DNA from: Paraburkholderia terricola
Lineage (GTDB): Bacteria; Pseudomonadota; Gammaproteobacteria; Burkholderiales; Burkholderiaceae
Direction: 5' to 3'
Length of the DNA: 64,000 bases
Assembly (NCBI RefSeq): GCF_900142195.1
Contig: NZ_FRAB01000039.1
Span: 1-64,000 of the forward strand
Below are positions 16,555 through 24,854 of the stretch, piece after piece. Numbering within the stretch: the stretch's first letter is position 1; each line of letters opens with the position of its first letter. Position numbers and translations under genes: made by a program. The notes below the pieces were generated by a model. That model had not been told where the DNA came from. It ran no database searches and saw only the letters and a list, made by a program, of their open reading frames with translations.

Positions 16555-16566
16555 CACAGGCTCCAT

Positions 16567-16987
16567 TTCGAGCGCAATGAGTTAAAGAAACCGCGATCGC
16601 ACAACCGCGATCATCTGAAGGCACGAACCGCACGCGTCATACCTGAAACCAGAAATGCTTTAATAAAAATGTGGCAAACCGTAAAATCTGCCGAATTAAC
16701 GGCTTTCGTTAAATCAATCGGCATATCGTTCCCGCGGCGCCTTCGAATTAACTCGCCATTGCGGTTTCGTCACGCGAGTTCGTAGTTTTACGTCACCCGA
16801 AACCCCTGCACACTCCGAAAACTACGCGAGTGCCAATTGTCGGACGATTTATTCGCTTCTAGAATTGAGCCACGTCCCGGCGCTCGCTTGCCCGAATCGG
16901 CGCGAGCGCGAGCCAGCTCCGCGTAGGCCTGTCGGGCGCTTGCGGAGCGGCAAAACGGAACACGAAGTTCCAGCGGAAAATCAATCA
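16567..16987. other. AT-richer promoter region of the first luxR gene
   Basis: This 421-bp stretch has no credible gene and is clearly less GC-rich than its surroundings. It contains TTTAATAAAAATGTGGCA and AATTAACGGCTTTCGTTAAA segments and the separated inverted repeat annotated at 16781-16826. It looks like a regulatory region for the small hypothetical gene and luxR1. Confidence 0.5.
16781..16826. repeat. separated inverted repeat CGTAGTTTT / AAAACTACG upstream of luxR1
   Basis: Perfect 9-bp arms at 16781-16789 and 16818-16826 are separated by 28 bp. The flanks also share ACGCGAGT. It could be a paired protein-binding site or a weak hairpin. No lux-box consensus is recognisable inside it. 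Confidence 0.35.
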
Positions 16988-17833
16988 ATGAGCGAAACGG
17001 GCGAAGAGCACACCGCTTTATTCACCTTCGGCGATACCCAACTCGATCACGAGGGCGCACAGGCGGCGCCGGACACGGCGCTGAGCGCCGGTGGGCAGGG
17101 GCTGGCCGGTATCGGCCGGCAGTTGCTCGAAGCACCGGGCAGCGAGGCACGGCAAGCGCTCATGCGTGAAGTGATCCAGCGCGCGGGGTTCGACTCGCTC
17201 TGCTATTGCCATATCGTGCGGATTGGCGAATTCGTCAGCCGCGCCGCCTGGTTCGACACTTACTCGCCGCCCGGCTGGGCCGAGCGCTATGGGCGCGAGC
17301 AGTTCTTCCAAATCGATCCGCGCGTGGCCTATGCGTGCCGTTTCGAATGGCCGTTCGCGTGGGATCTGGAATCGATGTTTTCCACGCCGATGGCCGAGCG
17401 CTGCGAAGCCTTCGCGCGCCGCTTCAGCCATGCGGCGAAGCAGGCGGGCCTGCAGAGCGGCGTGAGTGTCGGCCTCGCCACCGGCAATCCGCTCGAGCAC
17501 TGCATCATCACGCTGTCGAGCACGCAAACGGGTCGCGGCTGGATCGCGGACACCACGCTCGGCGAAGCGTACGCAATCGGCGTGGGCCTGCACACCTTCA
17601 TCGAGGCGCGCGCGCGCAGTCTGCTGCCCTCGCTGACGGCCGATACGCTCAACGACGTGCAGCGTTCGATCCTGCGCTTCGTCACGCAGGGCTTGAGCGA
17701 TCGTGAAATGGCCGAATCCCTGTCGATGTCGGCGCACAACGTCGGCTATCACTTGCGGCAACTGAAGAAAATCTATAACGCGCAGAACCGCGTGCAGCTC
17801 GCGTATATCGCGGGCTGCATTCTCGGCGACTGA
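16988..17833 (+). CDS. LuxR-family quorum-sensing regulator (luxR1)
   Basis: The 281-residue protein has an autoinducer-binding domain (about 45-195) and a C-terminal LuxR HTH (about 215-275, LTADTLNDVQRSILRFVTQG, then LSDREMAESLSMSAHNVGYH). By eye the ligand-pocket residues of TraR are kept: W57 and Y61 (GWAERYGREQF), D70-P71 (QIDP) and W85 (PFAWD). It is therefore likely to bind an acyl-homoserine lactone. It starts at 16988 with a weak ribosome binding site. It is first of three consecutive luxR genes. No luxI is adjacent; the only one in the window is at 558. Confidence 0.88.
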   Translation: MSETGEEHTALFTFGDTQLDHEGAQAAPDTALSAGGQGLAGIGRQLLEAPGSEARQALMREVIQRAGFDSLCYCHIVRIGEFVSRAAWFDTYSPPGWAERYGREQFFQIDPRVAYACRFEWPFAWDLESMFSTPMAERCEAFARRFSHAAKQAGLQSGVSVGLATGNPLEHCIITLSSTQTGRGWIADTTLGEAYAIGVGLHTFIEARARSLLPSLTADTLNDVQRSILRFVTQGLSDREMAESLSMSAHNVGYHLRQLKKIYNAQNRVQLAYIAGCILGD

Positions 17834-17951
17834 CGCTGTACGCTCGCGGCCGCTGTCACGCGGACGGCCGCACCACCACCTGGCTACGGGACATCCGGCG
17901 ACACGATTCGCCGGGGCCGAGGTGTGTCCATAACGACAACAGGGGGAGCGT

Positions 17952-18884
17952 ATGACATACGGAACGGAGGTTCTGAACGAGCCTGCGGGCCTCGCGGTGC
18001 GCCGCATGGCGATGAGCGGCTACGACCGCAAGCCGTCGGCCTCGGCGAGCGAGGCGGCGGTCACGGCGCGAGCCGTCGACACGCCTGACATCAGCTACTT
18101 CGACGAAGCGGAACTGCTGGGCACGATCCGCCGCGACGAACTGGGCGGCGAAACCCATATCGCCGCCAACCTCGGCGCCGCCCGCAATACCGACGAGCGG
18201 ATGCGCCTCGTGCGCGGCATGCTGCGCCTCGTCGGCTTCAGCGAACTCGGCTATCTGACGGTGAAGCTCGACGCGCAGGGCCGCCCGGAGCGTCTTTATT
18301 TTCCGCGCAGCTATCTGTCGGCGAATCTCGCGCCGCACTATTTCGAAGCCGGCTATCACCGTCATGATCCGCGCTTCGCCGCCGCGCTGACAGGCAGCGC
18401 GCCGCACGTCTGGGACCGGCGGCGGCTCGTCGAAGCGTGGCGCCGCGCGGGCTCACCGCCGGGCATGCGCGCGATGTTCGACGAGATGCGCGACGGCGGC
18501 ATCGGCAGCGGCCTGATCTTCGGCCTGCCGATTCCGCACACGCGGCTGCGCTCGATCATCAGTTTCGCCGCGCCGAGCGAGCAGGCGGGATGGATCACCG
18601 ACAGCGTCGTGGTGCAGTCGTTGACGTTGGGCCTGTCGGTGCATCAGCGCTTTTCGGCGTATGTGCGCGCGATCAACCGGCGCGAATCGGCAGCCGAATT
18701 ATCGGCGCCGCAGATGCGCATTCTCGGCTTCCTGGCGGCCGGCCTGTCCGACAAGGAAATCGCGTTGCGCATGCATATCACCGCGCACAACGTCGACTAC
18801 CATCTGCGGCGGCTGCGCCAGAAATGCGGCGTGACCAACCGCACGCAACTGGCTTTTCTGGCGGGGCAGATGCCGACCTCGTGA
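17952..18884 (+). CDS. LuxR-family regulator with altered ligand pocket (luxR2)
   Basis: This 310-residue protein has the same architecture as luxR1: an autoinducer-binding-type domain (about 75-220) and a C-terminal HTH (LSAPQMRILGFLAAGLSDKE, HITAHNVDYHLRRLR). In the pocket, Y61, D70-P71 (HRHDPRF) and W85 (HVWD) are recognisable. The position of TraR W57 is not Trp but Leu or Ala in NLAPHYFEAG. Loss of this Trp is seen in LuxR solos that bind other ligands, so ligand specificity is in doubt. GGGGGAG lies directly upstream of the ATG. It is 118 bp after luxR1 on the same strand. Confidence 0.85.
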   Translation: MTYGTEVLNEPAGLAVRRMAMSGYDRKPSASASEAAVTARAVDTPDISYFDEAELLGTIRRDELGGETHIAANLGAARNTDERMRLVRGMLRLVGFSELGYLTVKLDAQGRPERLYFPRSYLSANLAPHYFEAGYHRHDPRFAAALTGSAPHVWDRRRLVEAWRRAGSPPGMRAMFDEMRDGGIGSGLIFGLPIPHTRLRSIISFAAPSEQAGWITDSVVVQSLTLGLSVHQRFSAYVRAINRRESAAELSAPQMRILGFLAAGLSDKEIALRMHITAHNVDYHLRRLRQKCGVTNRTQLAFLAGQMPTS

Positions 18885-18948
18885 CGTCAGCGCGCTCGTG
18901 CGGCGCGTGAGGAGGCCATGCAGCACGATCGCGCACGGACGTTCGCGT

Positions 18949-19845
18949 TCATCCATTCAAGCGCAAACGTCCCGCCAGATACGCCAGCTCCGAGCGATGG
19001 CGAACGCCATACGTTTTGCGCAGCAGCCGCAAGTGATAGTCGACGTTATGCACGCTCGTATGCAGCCGCAACGCGATCTGCTTGTCCGACAGACCGGACG
19101 CCACGCACAGCAGAATCTCCCGCTGCCTCTCCGACACCGTCGCCCCCACGGACTGCCGCGCGATCGTGCGCCGGTACGCGGCCGCAAGCTGATGCAGCGA
19201 TAAACCGAGCCCAAGCGTCTGCGCGAGGATGCTGCTGTCGATCCACTTGTTCCTCGGGTTCATCGACGTGAAACTGACGATCACCTGGAAACCGCTCGAT
19301 GGAACCGGCAGGCCGAGCATGATGCCCGAGCGCATGCCGTCGGCGTCCATCTCCTGCAGGAAGCGGTTCGCGCGCGGATCGCGGCCGCGGCTCCTGCACG
19401 CCTTGTTCAGTTGCGACAGGTCCCACACGACCGGCGGCGCATGCGCACGGCCGATCGCGAGGCGAGGATCGACTTCGAAATAACGTTCGTGGAAGTAATT
19501 GCCGCGAAACTGCGCCGGCACCAGGCCCTCCACCATGAACGCGCGCGCCACCCGCTCGTTGACGACTTGCAGCGTCACATAAGCGACCGTATTGAAGCCG
19601 ATGATCCGCAGCAAGCCCGCGAAAAGCCGCATGCGCTCCGCCGGCGTGGCCGCCGACGCCAGTTCCCGGATCAGATGCGATTGCGCGTCCGGGCGGCGCG
19701 CGGTGGAATCCGCCGCGAGATCGCGATCCGTATGCCAGATCAATTCCGGCGGCGCGTCGGCGGTCTGCGCGGCTCCCGCCGCGGCGGGTTGCCCGCCGGC
19801 CTGGCGGCGCTCCATGTCGATCAACGGTACCGAAAAGCCATGCAT
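18949..19845 (-). CDS. LuxR-family regulator with altered ligand pocket (luxR3)
   Basis: The 298-residue protein is a third paralogue: MHGFSVPLIDMERRQAG at the start, autoinducer-type domain about 70-210, and HTH near the end (VSERQREILLCVASGLSDKQ, LHTSVHNVDYHLRLLRKTYG). The W57 position is Phe (QFRGNYFHERY), while Y61, D70-P71 (EVDPRL) and W85 (VVWD) remain. It is more similar to luxR2 than to luxR1. The ATG at 19845 is preceded by GGAG; the long open frame further upstream is antisense to the lysR gene. It is convergent with luxR2 and divergent from lysR. Confidence 0.85.
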   Translation of the reverse strand: MHGFSVPLIDMERRQAGGQPAAAGAAQTADAPPELIWHTDRDLAADSTARRPDAQSHLIRELASAATPAERMRLFAGLLRIIGFNTVAYVTLQVVNERVARAFMVEGLVPAQFRGNYFHERYFEVDPRLAIGRAHAPPVVWDLSQLNKACRSRGRDPRANRFLQEMDADGMRSGIMLGLPVPSSGFQVIVSFTSMNPRNKWIDSSILAQTLGLGLSLHQLAAAYRRTIARQSVGATVSERQREILLCVASGLSDKQIALRLHTSVHNVDYHLRLLRKTYGVRHRSELAYLAGRLRLNG

Positions 19846-19968
19846 TGGACTGCTCCGGTGAACGTGAGAGTAAAGCGGTAAGCGATCCGTCCTCGTCACA
19901 CTATCCCAGCCTGTCTTCGTGAATTGAAAGTAACATCGTCGGACTTCAGGGAGCGTTTCGAGTGAACC

Positions 19969-20820
19969 ATGTTTGATACCGTGCTTCTGCGATCCTTCGT
20001 GACCGTCGTTCAGGAAGGCGGCTTCACGCGCGCGGCGAACCGTTTGCATCTGACCCAATCCGCGATCAGCGCGCACTTGCGGCGGCTCGAGGAACAGGCC
20101 GGAAAAAGCCTGCTGTTTCGCACCACGCGTTCCGTCACGCTGACATCGGACGGCGAATTGCTGATGGGCTACGCGCGCGCCATCCTCGCGCTCAATCAGG
20201 ACGCGCTCACGCAACTGACCCGCGTGTCGCCCCGAGGTCCGATGCGCATCGGGCTCTCCGAGGACATCGTCAGCGCCGCGTTGATGCAGGCGCTGCAGCG
20301 ATTCGCCGCCAGCCGCCCCGGCCTGACGGTCGACGTCAGAGTCGGCATTCCCGCGCATCTGCTGCAAATCATGGACGAAGGCGAACTCGATCTGGTGATC
20401 GGCGGCCGCTGCCACGACGCGCGCCCCGGCCGCCTGCTGTGGCGCGAACCGCTCGTCTGGGCGTTCGCCGAAGGCGCGGCGCTCGACCCTGCGCTGCCGG
20501 TGCCGCTGGCACTCTTTCCCGAGCCCTGCCCCTATCGCGAAGCGGCGCTCACCGCGCTCGCGCAAGCCGGCGTAAGCTGCCGCATCGCGATGGTCTGCCC
20601 GAGCAGCGCGGGGCTGCGCGCCGCGGCACTGGCCGGCTTCGCCGTGATGCCGGCCGTGCGCGGCCAGTTGGGAGGCGGACTCCAGACGCTCGCCGGCGAG
20701 CCGCGGCTGCCGGCGCTGCCGAAGGTGGAATTCACCGTGTTCGCCGCGCCCCATGCCGCGCCCGCCACCGTCGATGAAATCTGCAACGCGGTGCTGCCTA
20801 CTCCTGGCGATCCGAACTAA
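19969..20820 (+). CDS. LysR-family transcriptional regulator
   Basis: The 283-residue protein has a standard LysR winged HTH (residues 1-60: LLRSFVTVVQEGGFTRAANR, LHLTQSAISAHLRRLEEQAG). A substrate-binding domain with two alpha/beta lobes follows (MRIGLSEDIV, LDLVIGG, GFAVMPAVRG). It is divergent from luxR3, with 123 bp between the starts, and convergent with an azoreductase. Either neighbour could be its target. The inducer is unknown. Confidence 0.9.
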   Translation: MFDTVLLRSFVTVVQEGGFTRAANRLHLTQSAISAHLRRLEEQAGKSLLFRTTRSVTLTSDGELLMGYARAILALNQDALTQLTRVSPRGPMRIGLSEDIVSAALMQALQRFAASRPGLTVDVRVGIPAHLLQIMDEGELDLVIGGRCHDARPGRLLWREPLVWAFAEGAALDPALPVPLALFPEPCPYREAALTALAQAGVSCRIAMVCPSSAGLRAAALAGFAVMPAVRGQLGGGLQTLAGEPRLPALPKVEFTVFAAPHAAPATVDEICNAVLPTPGDPN

Positions 20821-20869
20821 CGCAAGTTCGCCCCGACAGCACGCGAGCGCAAGCTGCCAGCATGCCGCG

Positions 20870-21502
20870 TCAAAAATCGCGCGCCAACGTGCGCGCGGCG
20901 CCGAGCGCCGCGGCGCGGTCGGGCTCGCCGTCCGCCCCGAAAAGCGTCTTCTCCACCACGATCGGCTGCACGTCCGTCACGCCGACGAATTTCAGCCACA
21001 TCTCCATGTACGGCCGTTGCAGGTCGTACTCACGCGCCGGCGTGAAGGACCCCGGCGACGCGTAATCCAGGCCGCGCGCGTAAACAACCGCCGCCTTCTT
21101 GCCGGCCAGCTTGCCGCTAAAGCCCGCGCCGTCGAACGTGAACAGCACGTCTTTCTGCGAGATCACGTCGATCAGTTGCTTGAGGCGGTACGGTATGCCG
21201 AAATTCCACAGCGGCACGCCGAACAGCAGTTTGTCGGCCTCGTGAAACGGCGCCGCGAGCGCTTCGATTTGCCGCCACGCCGACGCCTGCTGCGGCGTCA
21301 ATGCGTCGCCACGCAGACCGGCGTACTTGGCCGCCAGCGCGTCGCCGTCGAACTCGGGCAGCGTGAGCGCCCAGATGTCCAGCGTCTCGATCGCGTCGCC
21401 GGGATGCGCGGCTCGGTACGCGTCGAGAAACGCATTGCACACTTCAATGGATGCCGAATGCTGCTTGCGCGGCGAGCATTCGATGTACAGCAGCTTGGCC
21501 AT
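20870..21502 (-). CDS. azoR: FMN-dependent NADH:quinone oxidoreductase / azoreductase (AzoR type)
   Basis: This 210-residue flavodoxin-fold enzyme begins MAKLLYIECSPRKQHSASIE, the FMN phosphate loop of AzoR. It contains FGVPLWNFGIPYRLKQLIDV and a long C-terminal region with the flavin contacts (DYASPGSF). It reduces azo dyes and quinones with NADH in vitro in characterised members and probably detoxifies quinones. I start at the ATG at 21502; the upstream open frame is not conserved. It is convergent with the LysR gene. Confidence 0.88.
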   Translation of the reverse strand: MAKLLYIECSPRKQHSASIEVCNAFLDAYRAAHPGDAIETLDIWALTLPEFDGDALAAKYAGLRGDALTPQQASAWRQIEALAAPFHEADKLLFGVPLWNFGIPYRLKQLIDVISQKDVLFTFDGAGFSGKLAGKKAAVVYARGLDYASPGSFTPAREYDLQRPYMEMWLKFVGVTDVQPIVVEKTLFGADGEPDRAAALGAARTLARDF

Positions 21503-21912
21503 GACGTTACGCTCCGCTCCTGGGATGAAAGAAGACACCGAGGTCGGGACGACGACGTCGCCCGATGCGTAGAGGGTATGGCCGGAGCGCGGGACGGACA
21601 AACGAAGAAAACCGGCCCGATTAAGTGGCTTTGGTGATGAATGGCGCCCAACCCGCCGGGGAGAAGCGTCTCCGAAACGCATCATCTGAACATCTTTGCG
21701 ACGGAATTAAAACTACGGATCTTCGCTGAAACAGGCGATTGAAACGACGCGCGGCGGGAGAGCGCCCGTCAGGCGGGACCGGACGGCCGCCGGACCCTGC
21801 ATCTGAAGGCGCGAGGGGGAAGCGCTCAGGAAGCGGCTGCAAAGCGCCGCGCCATTGCACCGCGGGCGCCAGGCTCCGCACCGGAACCCGCGCGGGCCAA
21901 GCGTTCACGTCG
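21503..21912. other. intergenic region without recognised genes
   Basis: The 410 bp between the azoreductase start and the stop of the anti-sigma gene contain long GC-rich shadow frames but nothing with recognisable domains. A slightly AT-richer stretch near 21680-21730 may hold the azoreductase promoter. Confidence 0.4.
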
Positions 21913-22596
21913 TCAAGGCGTGGCGGCGGCTCGTCCCACAGGCTCGGCAAAACGCACGCCGGGGGTGGCGCGCAGCACGGCGATCTGCTTCGACGTATCG
22001 GCATTGGCCTGCATCGACGCGAGCGAATAGACGCCGGCTTCGCTCGGCCCCGCGACGATCTGCAATTGCAACTGAGCCAGAACGGACTGCAGCCGACCGA
22101 TCGGCATGGCCGGATCGACCACGAGCCGCACGGTCGGCGCCGCGCTCGTGTCCTCGGCCTGCGACAGCGTGCGATATTGCGAAGGGGGCAGCCGGCTGAA
22201 CCATTGCCCGCCCAACACGGCCAGCGCGCCGGCCTGGAGCAGCACTGCGGCGGCGAGCCCATACGACAACACCGCGAGGCGCCCGCGCGAGGCCCAGCCG
22301 GCCAGTTTCGCCGACGGCGCGGGCGAGTGTTGACCGGCATCGTCGAAACGCTGCCAGAAATGCGCAAGACCGCGCTCGGCGGCACTGTCGGCGGCCGCGT
22401 CCGTCGACTGTTCCTCCGTCGACATCGCGATGTAAACCTTGCGCTGAAATTCCCACTCGGCCCGGCACCGCGCGCACTCCCGCAGATGCGCCTCGACGGC
22501 ACGGCGCTGGTGTTCCGACGCGCTGCCGTTGAGCACCCAGGGAATCAACTCCCATGCGTGCCGATGCACAGCGTCCCTATCGACCGGAGGATTCAC
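21913..22596 (-). CDS. zinc-finger (ZAS) anti-sigma factor with one transmembrane helix
   Basis: The 227-residue protein has an N-terminal anti-sigma domain with the H-x3-C-x2-C zinc motif (HLRECARCRAEW, residues about 37-48) and an upstream His. A single transmembrane helix follows (about 108-130, LAVLSYGLAAAVLLQAGALA). The periplasmic domain contains the stretch VRLVVDPAMPIGRLQSVL. It should hold an ECF sigma factor at the inner membrane. AGGAGGAG precedes the GTG start at 22596, so it has its own ribosome binding site. Normally the sigma gene lies just upstream, but no sigma motifs are found in 22597-23129. The only ECF-type sigma gene in the window is the PAS fusion at 61200. Confidence 0.82.
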   Translation of the reverse strand: MNPPVDRDAVHRHAWELIPWVLNGSASEHQRRAVEAHLRECARCRAEWEFQRKVYIAMSTEEQSTDAAADSAAERGLAHFWQRFDDAGQHSPAPSAKLAGWASRGRLAVLSYGLAAAVLLQAGALAVLGGQWFSRLPPSQYRTLSQAEDTSAAPTVRLVVDPAMPIGRLQSVLAQLQLQIVAGPSEAGVYSLASMQANADTSKQIAVLRATPGVRFAEPVGRAAATP

Positions 22597-23129
22597 TTGT
22601 CGCTCCTCCTGAAACCGGCCCGCGCCGGCCGGCGGTCGAGCGGTTTTCCCGCGCCGCGCGCGGCGGCTAAAACGCGGCTCTGGTTGACTCCCTGGCTCGG
22701 CATGCGGCTGTCCTCGAACGTCCTGATCCCAATGTTTGGACGTAAGTGCCCGCCGCCGCCCCTAAAGTTGCGGCGCGGCAAAAATAAAACGGTGCGGATC
22801 GCGGAACGCATCCTTGCCGGAGCGCCACATCGACATCGACGCGCGGCGCGGCGCGTCGTGCTTGCGGTTCGGCTGGATGCGCGGGGGTTCGGTCCCCGTG
22901 GCGCGGATGCCAGTGATGCGATGGGACAATCGAGGTTTGCGCTGCCGCGGCGCATCGGCGCCAGGCCGTTGATGAACCTCGCATTGCAGCGCGGCGAACG
23001 GGGCTTCTCGCGGGCACGCAAGCTGCGCGGCGCGGCCAACCGATGTATCGTTACGTCGATTGTCGGCTGTCGCGTCGACTGCGAGCCGAGCCCGTTACAT
23101 ATGATGAATTGCTGAATACTCTTCGATAC
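22597..23129. other. intergenic region with hrpII promoter; no sigma factor gene
   Basis: No frame on either strand shows ECF sigma motifs or another known domain. The region holds the leader of the anti-sigma gene on one strand. On the other it holds an hrpII box with a -10 pointing at the Hpt-like gene, leaving an unusually long leader of about 190 nt before 23130. A short frame starting at 22972 (47 codons) is open but not recognisable. Confidence 0.45.
22868..22930 (+). promoter_or_regulatory. hrpII-type promoter for the Hpt-like gene
   Basis: TTCG at 22868-22871 and 22888-22891 are exactly 16 nt apart, the HrpB target (hrpII box). GACAAT at 22925-22930 lies 33 nt after the second TTCG, the same spacing and the same -10 as the hrcU promoter in this window. 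Confidence 0.6.
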
Positions 23130-23534
23130 ATGAAACCTTTGAAGCGCTCGTCCCGTGCCGGCGAACCGCGCGACGTCGACGGCGATGCGCCCCGGCTCGC
23201 ACTCACTTATCCGCCGGAGCAGTTTGCCGCGTTGCTCGAAAAACACTTCGAGCAGATTCGCGGCTACTGCGCGCAACTCGACCTGTGTCTGTCCGAACAC
23301 CGCTATGCGGATGCGCTGTCGATCGCTCGCCAACTCACGGGCACGGCGCAATGCCTCGGAACATCGGGCGACGACATCGCCGTGTTGCGCGAATACGAAC
23401 GCGCGCTCGAACGCCAGGAGGCCGACGCCGTCGAGCGGGCCGGCGGCGAGGCGCAAATCGTCGCCTTCCGTCTGTGCGTCGCCATCAAGGAAGCGCTCGC
23501 GGAGCGGTCGGCGAAACGCGACCGCTCCGACTGA
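23130..23534 (+). CDS. degenerate Hpt-like helical protein, predicted HrpB target
   Basis: The 134-residue product (ATG at 23130; the frame is open to 23043) is all-helical. Residues 55-95 align by eye with a histidine phosphotransfer domain: ARQLTGTAQCLG-(x)-DDIAVLREYERALE against the usual A-H-x-L-K-G-x-A-x-x-x-G pattern. The phosphorylatable His is replaced by Arg67 and the following Lys by Thr70, so phosphotransfer is not expected. The N terminus is basic and hydrophilic. It is preceded by an hrpII box and followed by the SET-domain gene, so it may be a T3SS-associated regulator, chaperone or secreted protein. The Hpt relationship is a proposal from pattern only. Confidence 0.6.
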   Translation: MKPLKRSSRAGEPRDVDGDAPRLALTYPPEQFAALLEKHFEQIRGYCAQLDLCLSEHRYADALSIARQLTGTAQCLGTSGDDIAVLREYERALERQEADAVERAGGEAQIVAFRLCVAIKEALAERSAKRDRSD

Positions 23535-23650
23535 CGCATCGTTTCACGCACGCGCGCTTCGGCGCATGCGCCTTATATCGGCCGACGCGCCGGATCGAAG
23601 CACGGCGGCCGGCAGCAACGCTTCCACGAATGAACACGCATGCCCGCGGG

Positions 23651-24589
23651 TCAGCCCGAATAGAGCTCGCTCGCGCGCACTCGTTGCACTTGCCGCCGCG
23701 CGCCGCCAAAGACATGCTCGACGATTTCCGGCGAATAGCGATAGTTCCACCTCAGTTCGACGCCGGGCTCGATATCTCTTCGAGCGAAGAACGCGCGGAT
23801 CGAAAAGTGCCGGCCGCAGCGTGACGACGCATCGAACGTCTGCGCCTCCATGTTGTAGCCGTCGTCATCGGCCTGGGCAACCGGCACGCCCTCGGCGTCG
23901 TAGGCGAGAGACGTGTTCGCCATCGCCAGAATGTTCTCGCCGTCGATGAAAGCGACGCTATCGCCCGAATTCGCGCTGAGCACGAACGACTCCTCGACGC
24001 AGGAAAAAAACATCGCCGCGCTCATGAGGCGTCCGCCGTAGACCCCGAGACATTCGCCCGCGCGAATCGCCCGCACCGCGAACGCGCCGCGCTCGCCGAT
24101 CAGCGCATGCTCGCGCGCATCGCGCAAGTCAGCGGGGCTGATCGTGCGACAGTGCATTGCGTTCGCATAGGCTTCGGCGCGCACGCGATCAGGCAGAGCC
24201 GGATCGATATAGGGCTGCACCGCGGCGAGACGCGAGTCCGCCGTCGCATCCGTCGTGCCCTGCTTCGAGCGCAGCGCGACGATGTGAACCGGGTTCGCCA
24301 ACTCATCGCGATACGGATAGCGCGCGTCGATTTGCGGCGAGTACGGCAGACGCGCAATCGCGTGGTCGCGTTTGAACGCTTCGAAGGCTTCGCGCAGCGA
24401 CTGCAGGGCTTGGCCCGCGGCGAGCGTGTCGCCGGCCAGCGACGCGTCGATTTGCGCCTTCAACGCGGGCACGATGTCGAAGATGGCTTCGTGCCGCGCC
24501 GCCAGTCCCGAAACGCGCGCCGCCTCGGCAATGCGCTCGCGAATCGTGTCGACAAGCGCTTGCGCGCGCGGTTGGATTATTGCTGTCAT
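23651..24589 (-). CDS. SET-domain protein, candidate type III effector methyltransferase
   Basis: The 312-residue protein has a helical N-terminal region (1-155) and a SET-like domain (162-290). The SAM-loop strand is ERGAFAVRAIRAGECLGVYG (166-185). The pseudoknot-type segment NILAMANTSLAYDAEG (219-234) has N-T-S where canonical SET has N-H-S. The final ELRWNYRYSPE (279-289) corresponds to E-L-x-Y-D-Y. Bacterial SET proteins in pathogens (Legionella RomA/LegAS4, Chlamydia NUE) methylate host histones. Secretion through the T3SS is supported by a perfect hrpII box with a -10 upstream on the same strand. Catalytic activity is uncertain because of the altered motif. No chaperone gene is adjacent. 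Confidence 0.7.
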   Translation of the reverse strand: MTAIIQPRAQALVDTIRERIAEAARVSGLAARHEAIFDIVPALKAQIDASLAGDTLAAGQALQSLREAFEAFKRDHAIARLPYSPQIDARYPYRDELANPVHIVALRSKQGTTDATADSRLAAVQPYIDPALPDRVRAEAYANAMHCRTISPADLRDAREHALIGERGAFAVRAIRAGECLGVYGGRLMSAAMFFSCVEESFVLSANSGDSVAFIDGENILAMANTSLAYDAEGVPVAQADDDGYNMEAQTFDASSRCGRHFSIRAFFARRDIEPGVELRWNYRYSPEIVEHVFGGARRQVQRVRASELYSG

Positions 24590-24639
24590 CGGACCTCGCC
24601 TTGCCGTATCCGGCTGGAATCGCTTCTATGAATAGCGCG

Positions 24640-24702
24640 ACGTTAGCCAGTTCGACCCTTGTCCGCGCGACACGGCGGCGAAACGGCTGCGCCGGCAGCG
24701 AA
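24640..24702 (-). promoter_or_regulatory. hrpII-type promoter for the SET-domain gene
   Basis: On the minus strand TTCG-N16-TTCG occupies 24702-24679 (CGAA at 24679-24682 and 24699-24702 on plus). TAACGT at 24645-24640 lies 33 nt downstream and fits the YANNNT -10 of hrpII promoters. The SET start codon follows 50 nt later. Confidence 0.7.
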
Positions 24703-24715
24703 GTCGTCACGACGC

Positions 24716-24778
24716 TTCGTTTGCGGCGCCACGGCGTCGCCGCGCGCGCGGGCGGCGCGGGCCGCGCGGGTCTACGCT
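24716..24778 (+). promoter_or_regulatory. imperfect hrpII-type promoter for the J-like effector gene
   Basis: TTCG-N16-GTCG (24716-24739) has one mismatch in the second half-site. TACGCT at 24773-24778 (YANNNT) follows at 33 nt, the spacing seen for the perfect boxes. The gene starts at 24855. It is divergent from the SET promoter. Confidence 0.5.
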
Positions 24779-24854
24779 CCGATATCCGCGCGAGCCGCAA
24801 ACCGGCCGCTCATCACATCGCGAATGCGCGCATCCGCGGCACAAGGAGCATCCG

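Noticed and set aside
16624..16647. CGAA-N16-TGAA upstream of the 85-aa gene as an hrpII box
   Set aside because: One mismatch and no -10 hexamer at the expected distance; the gene is outside the T3SS block.
18949..20754. 601-codon frame starting upstream of luxR3
   Set aside because: Its N-terminal 300 codons are antisense to the lysR gene; the LuxR protein starts at 19845 with its own ribosome binding site.
22593..23456. Minus-strand frame overlapping the anti-sigma start, considered as its sigma factor
   Set aside because: It has no sigma region 2 or 4 motifs and runs antisense through the Hpt-like gene; the anti-sigma gene has its own strong ribosome binding site.
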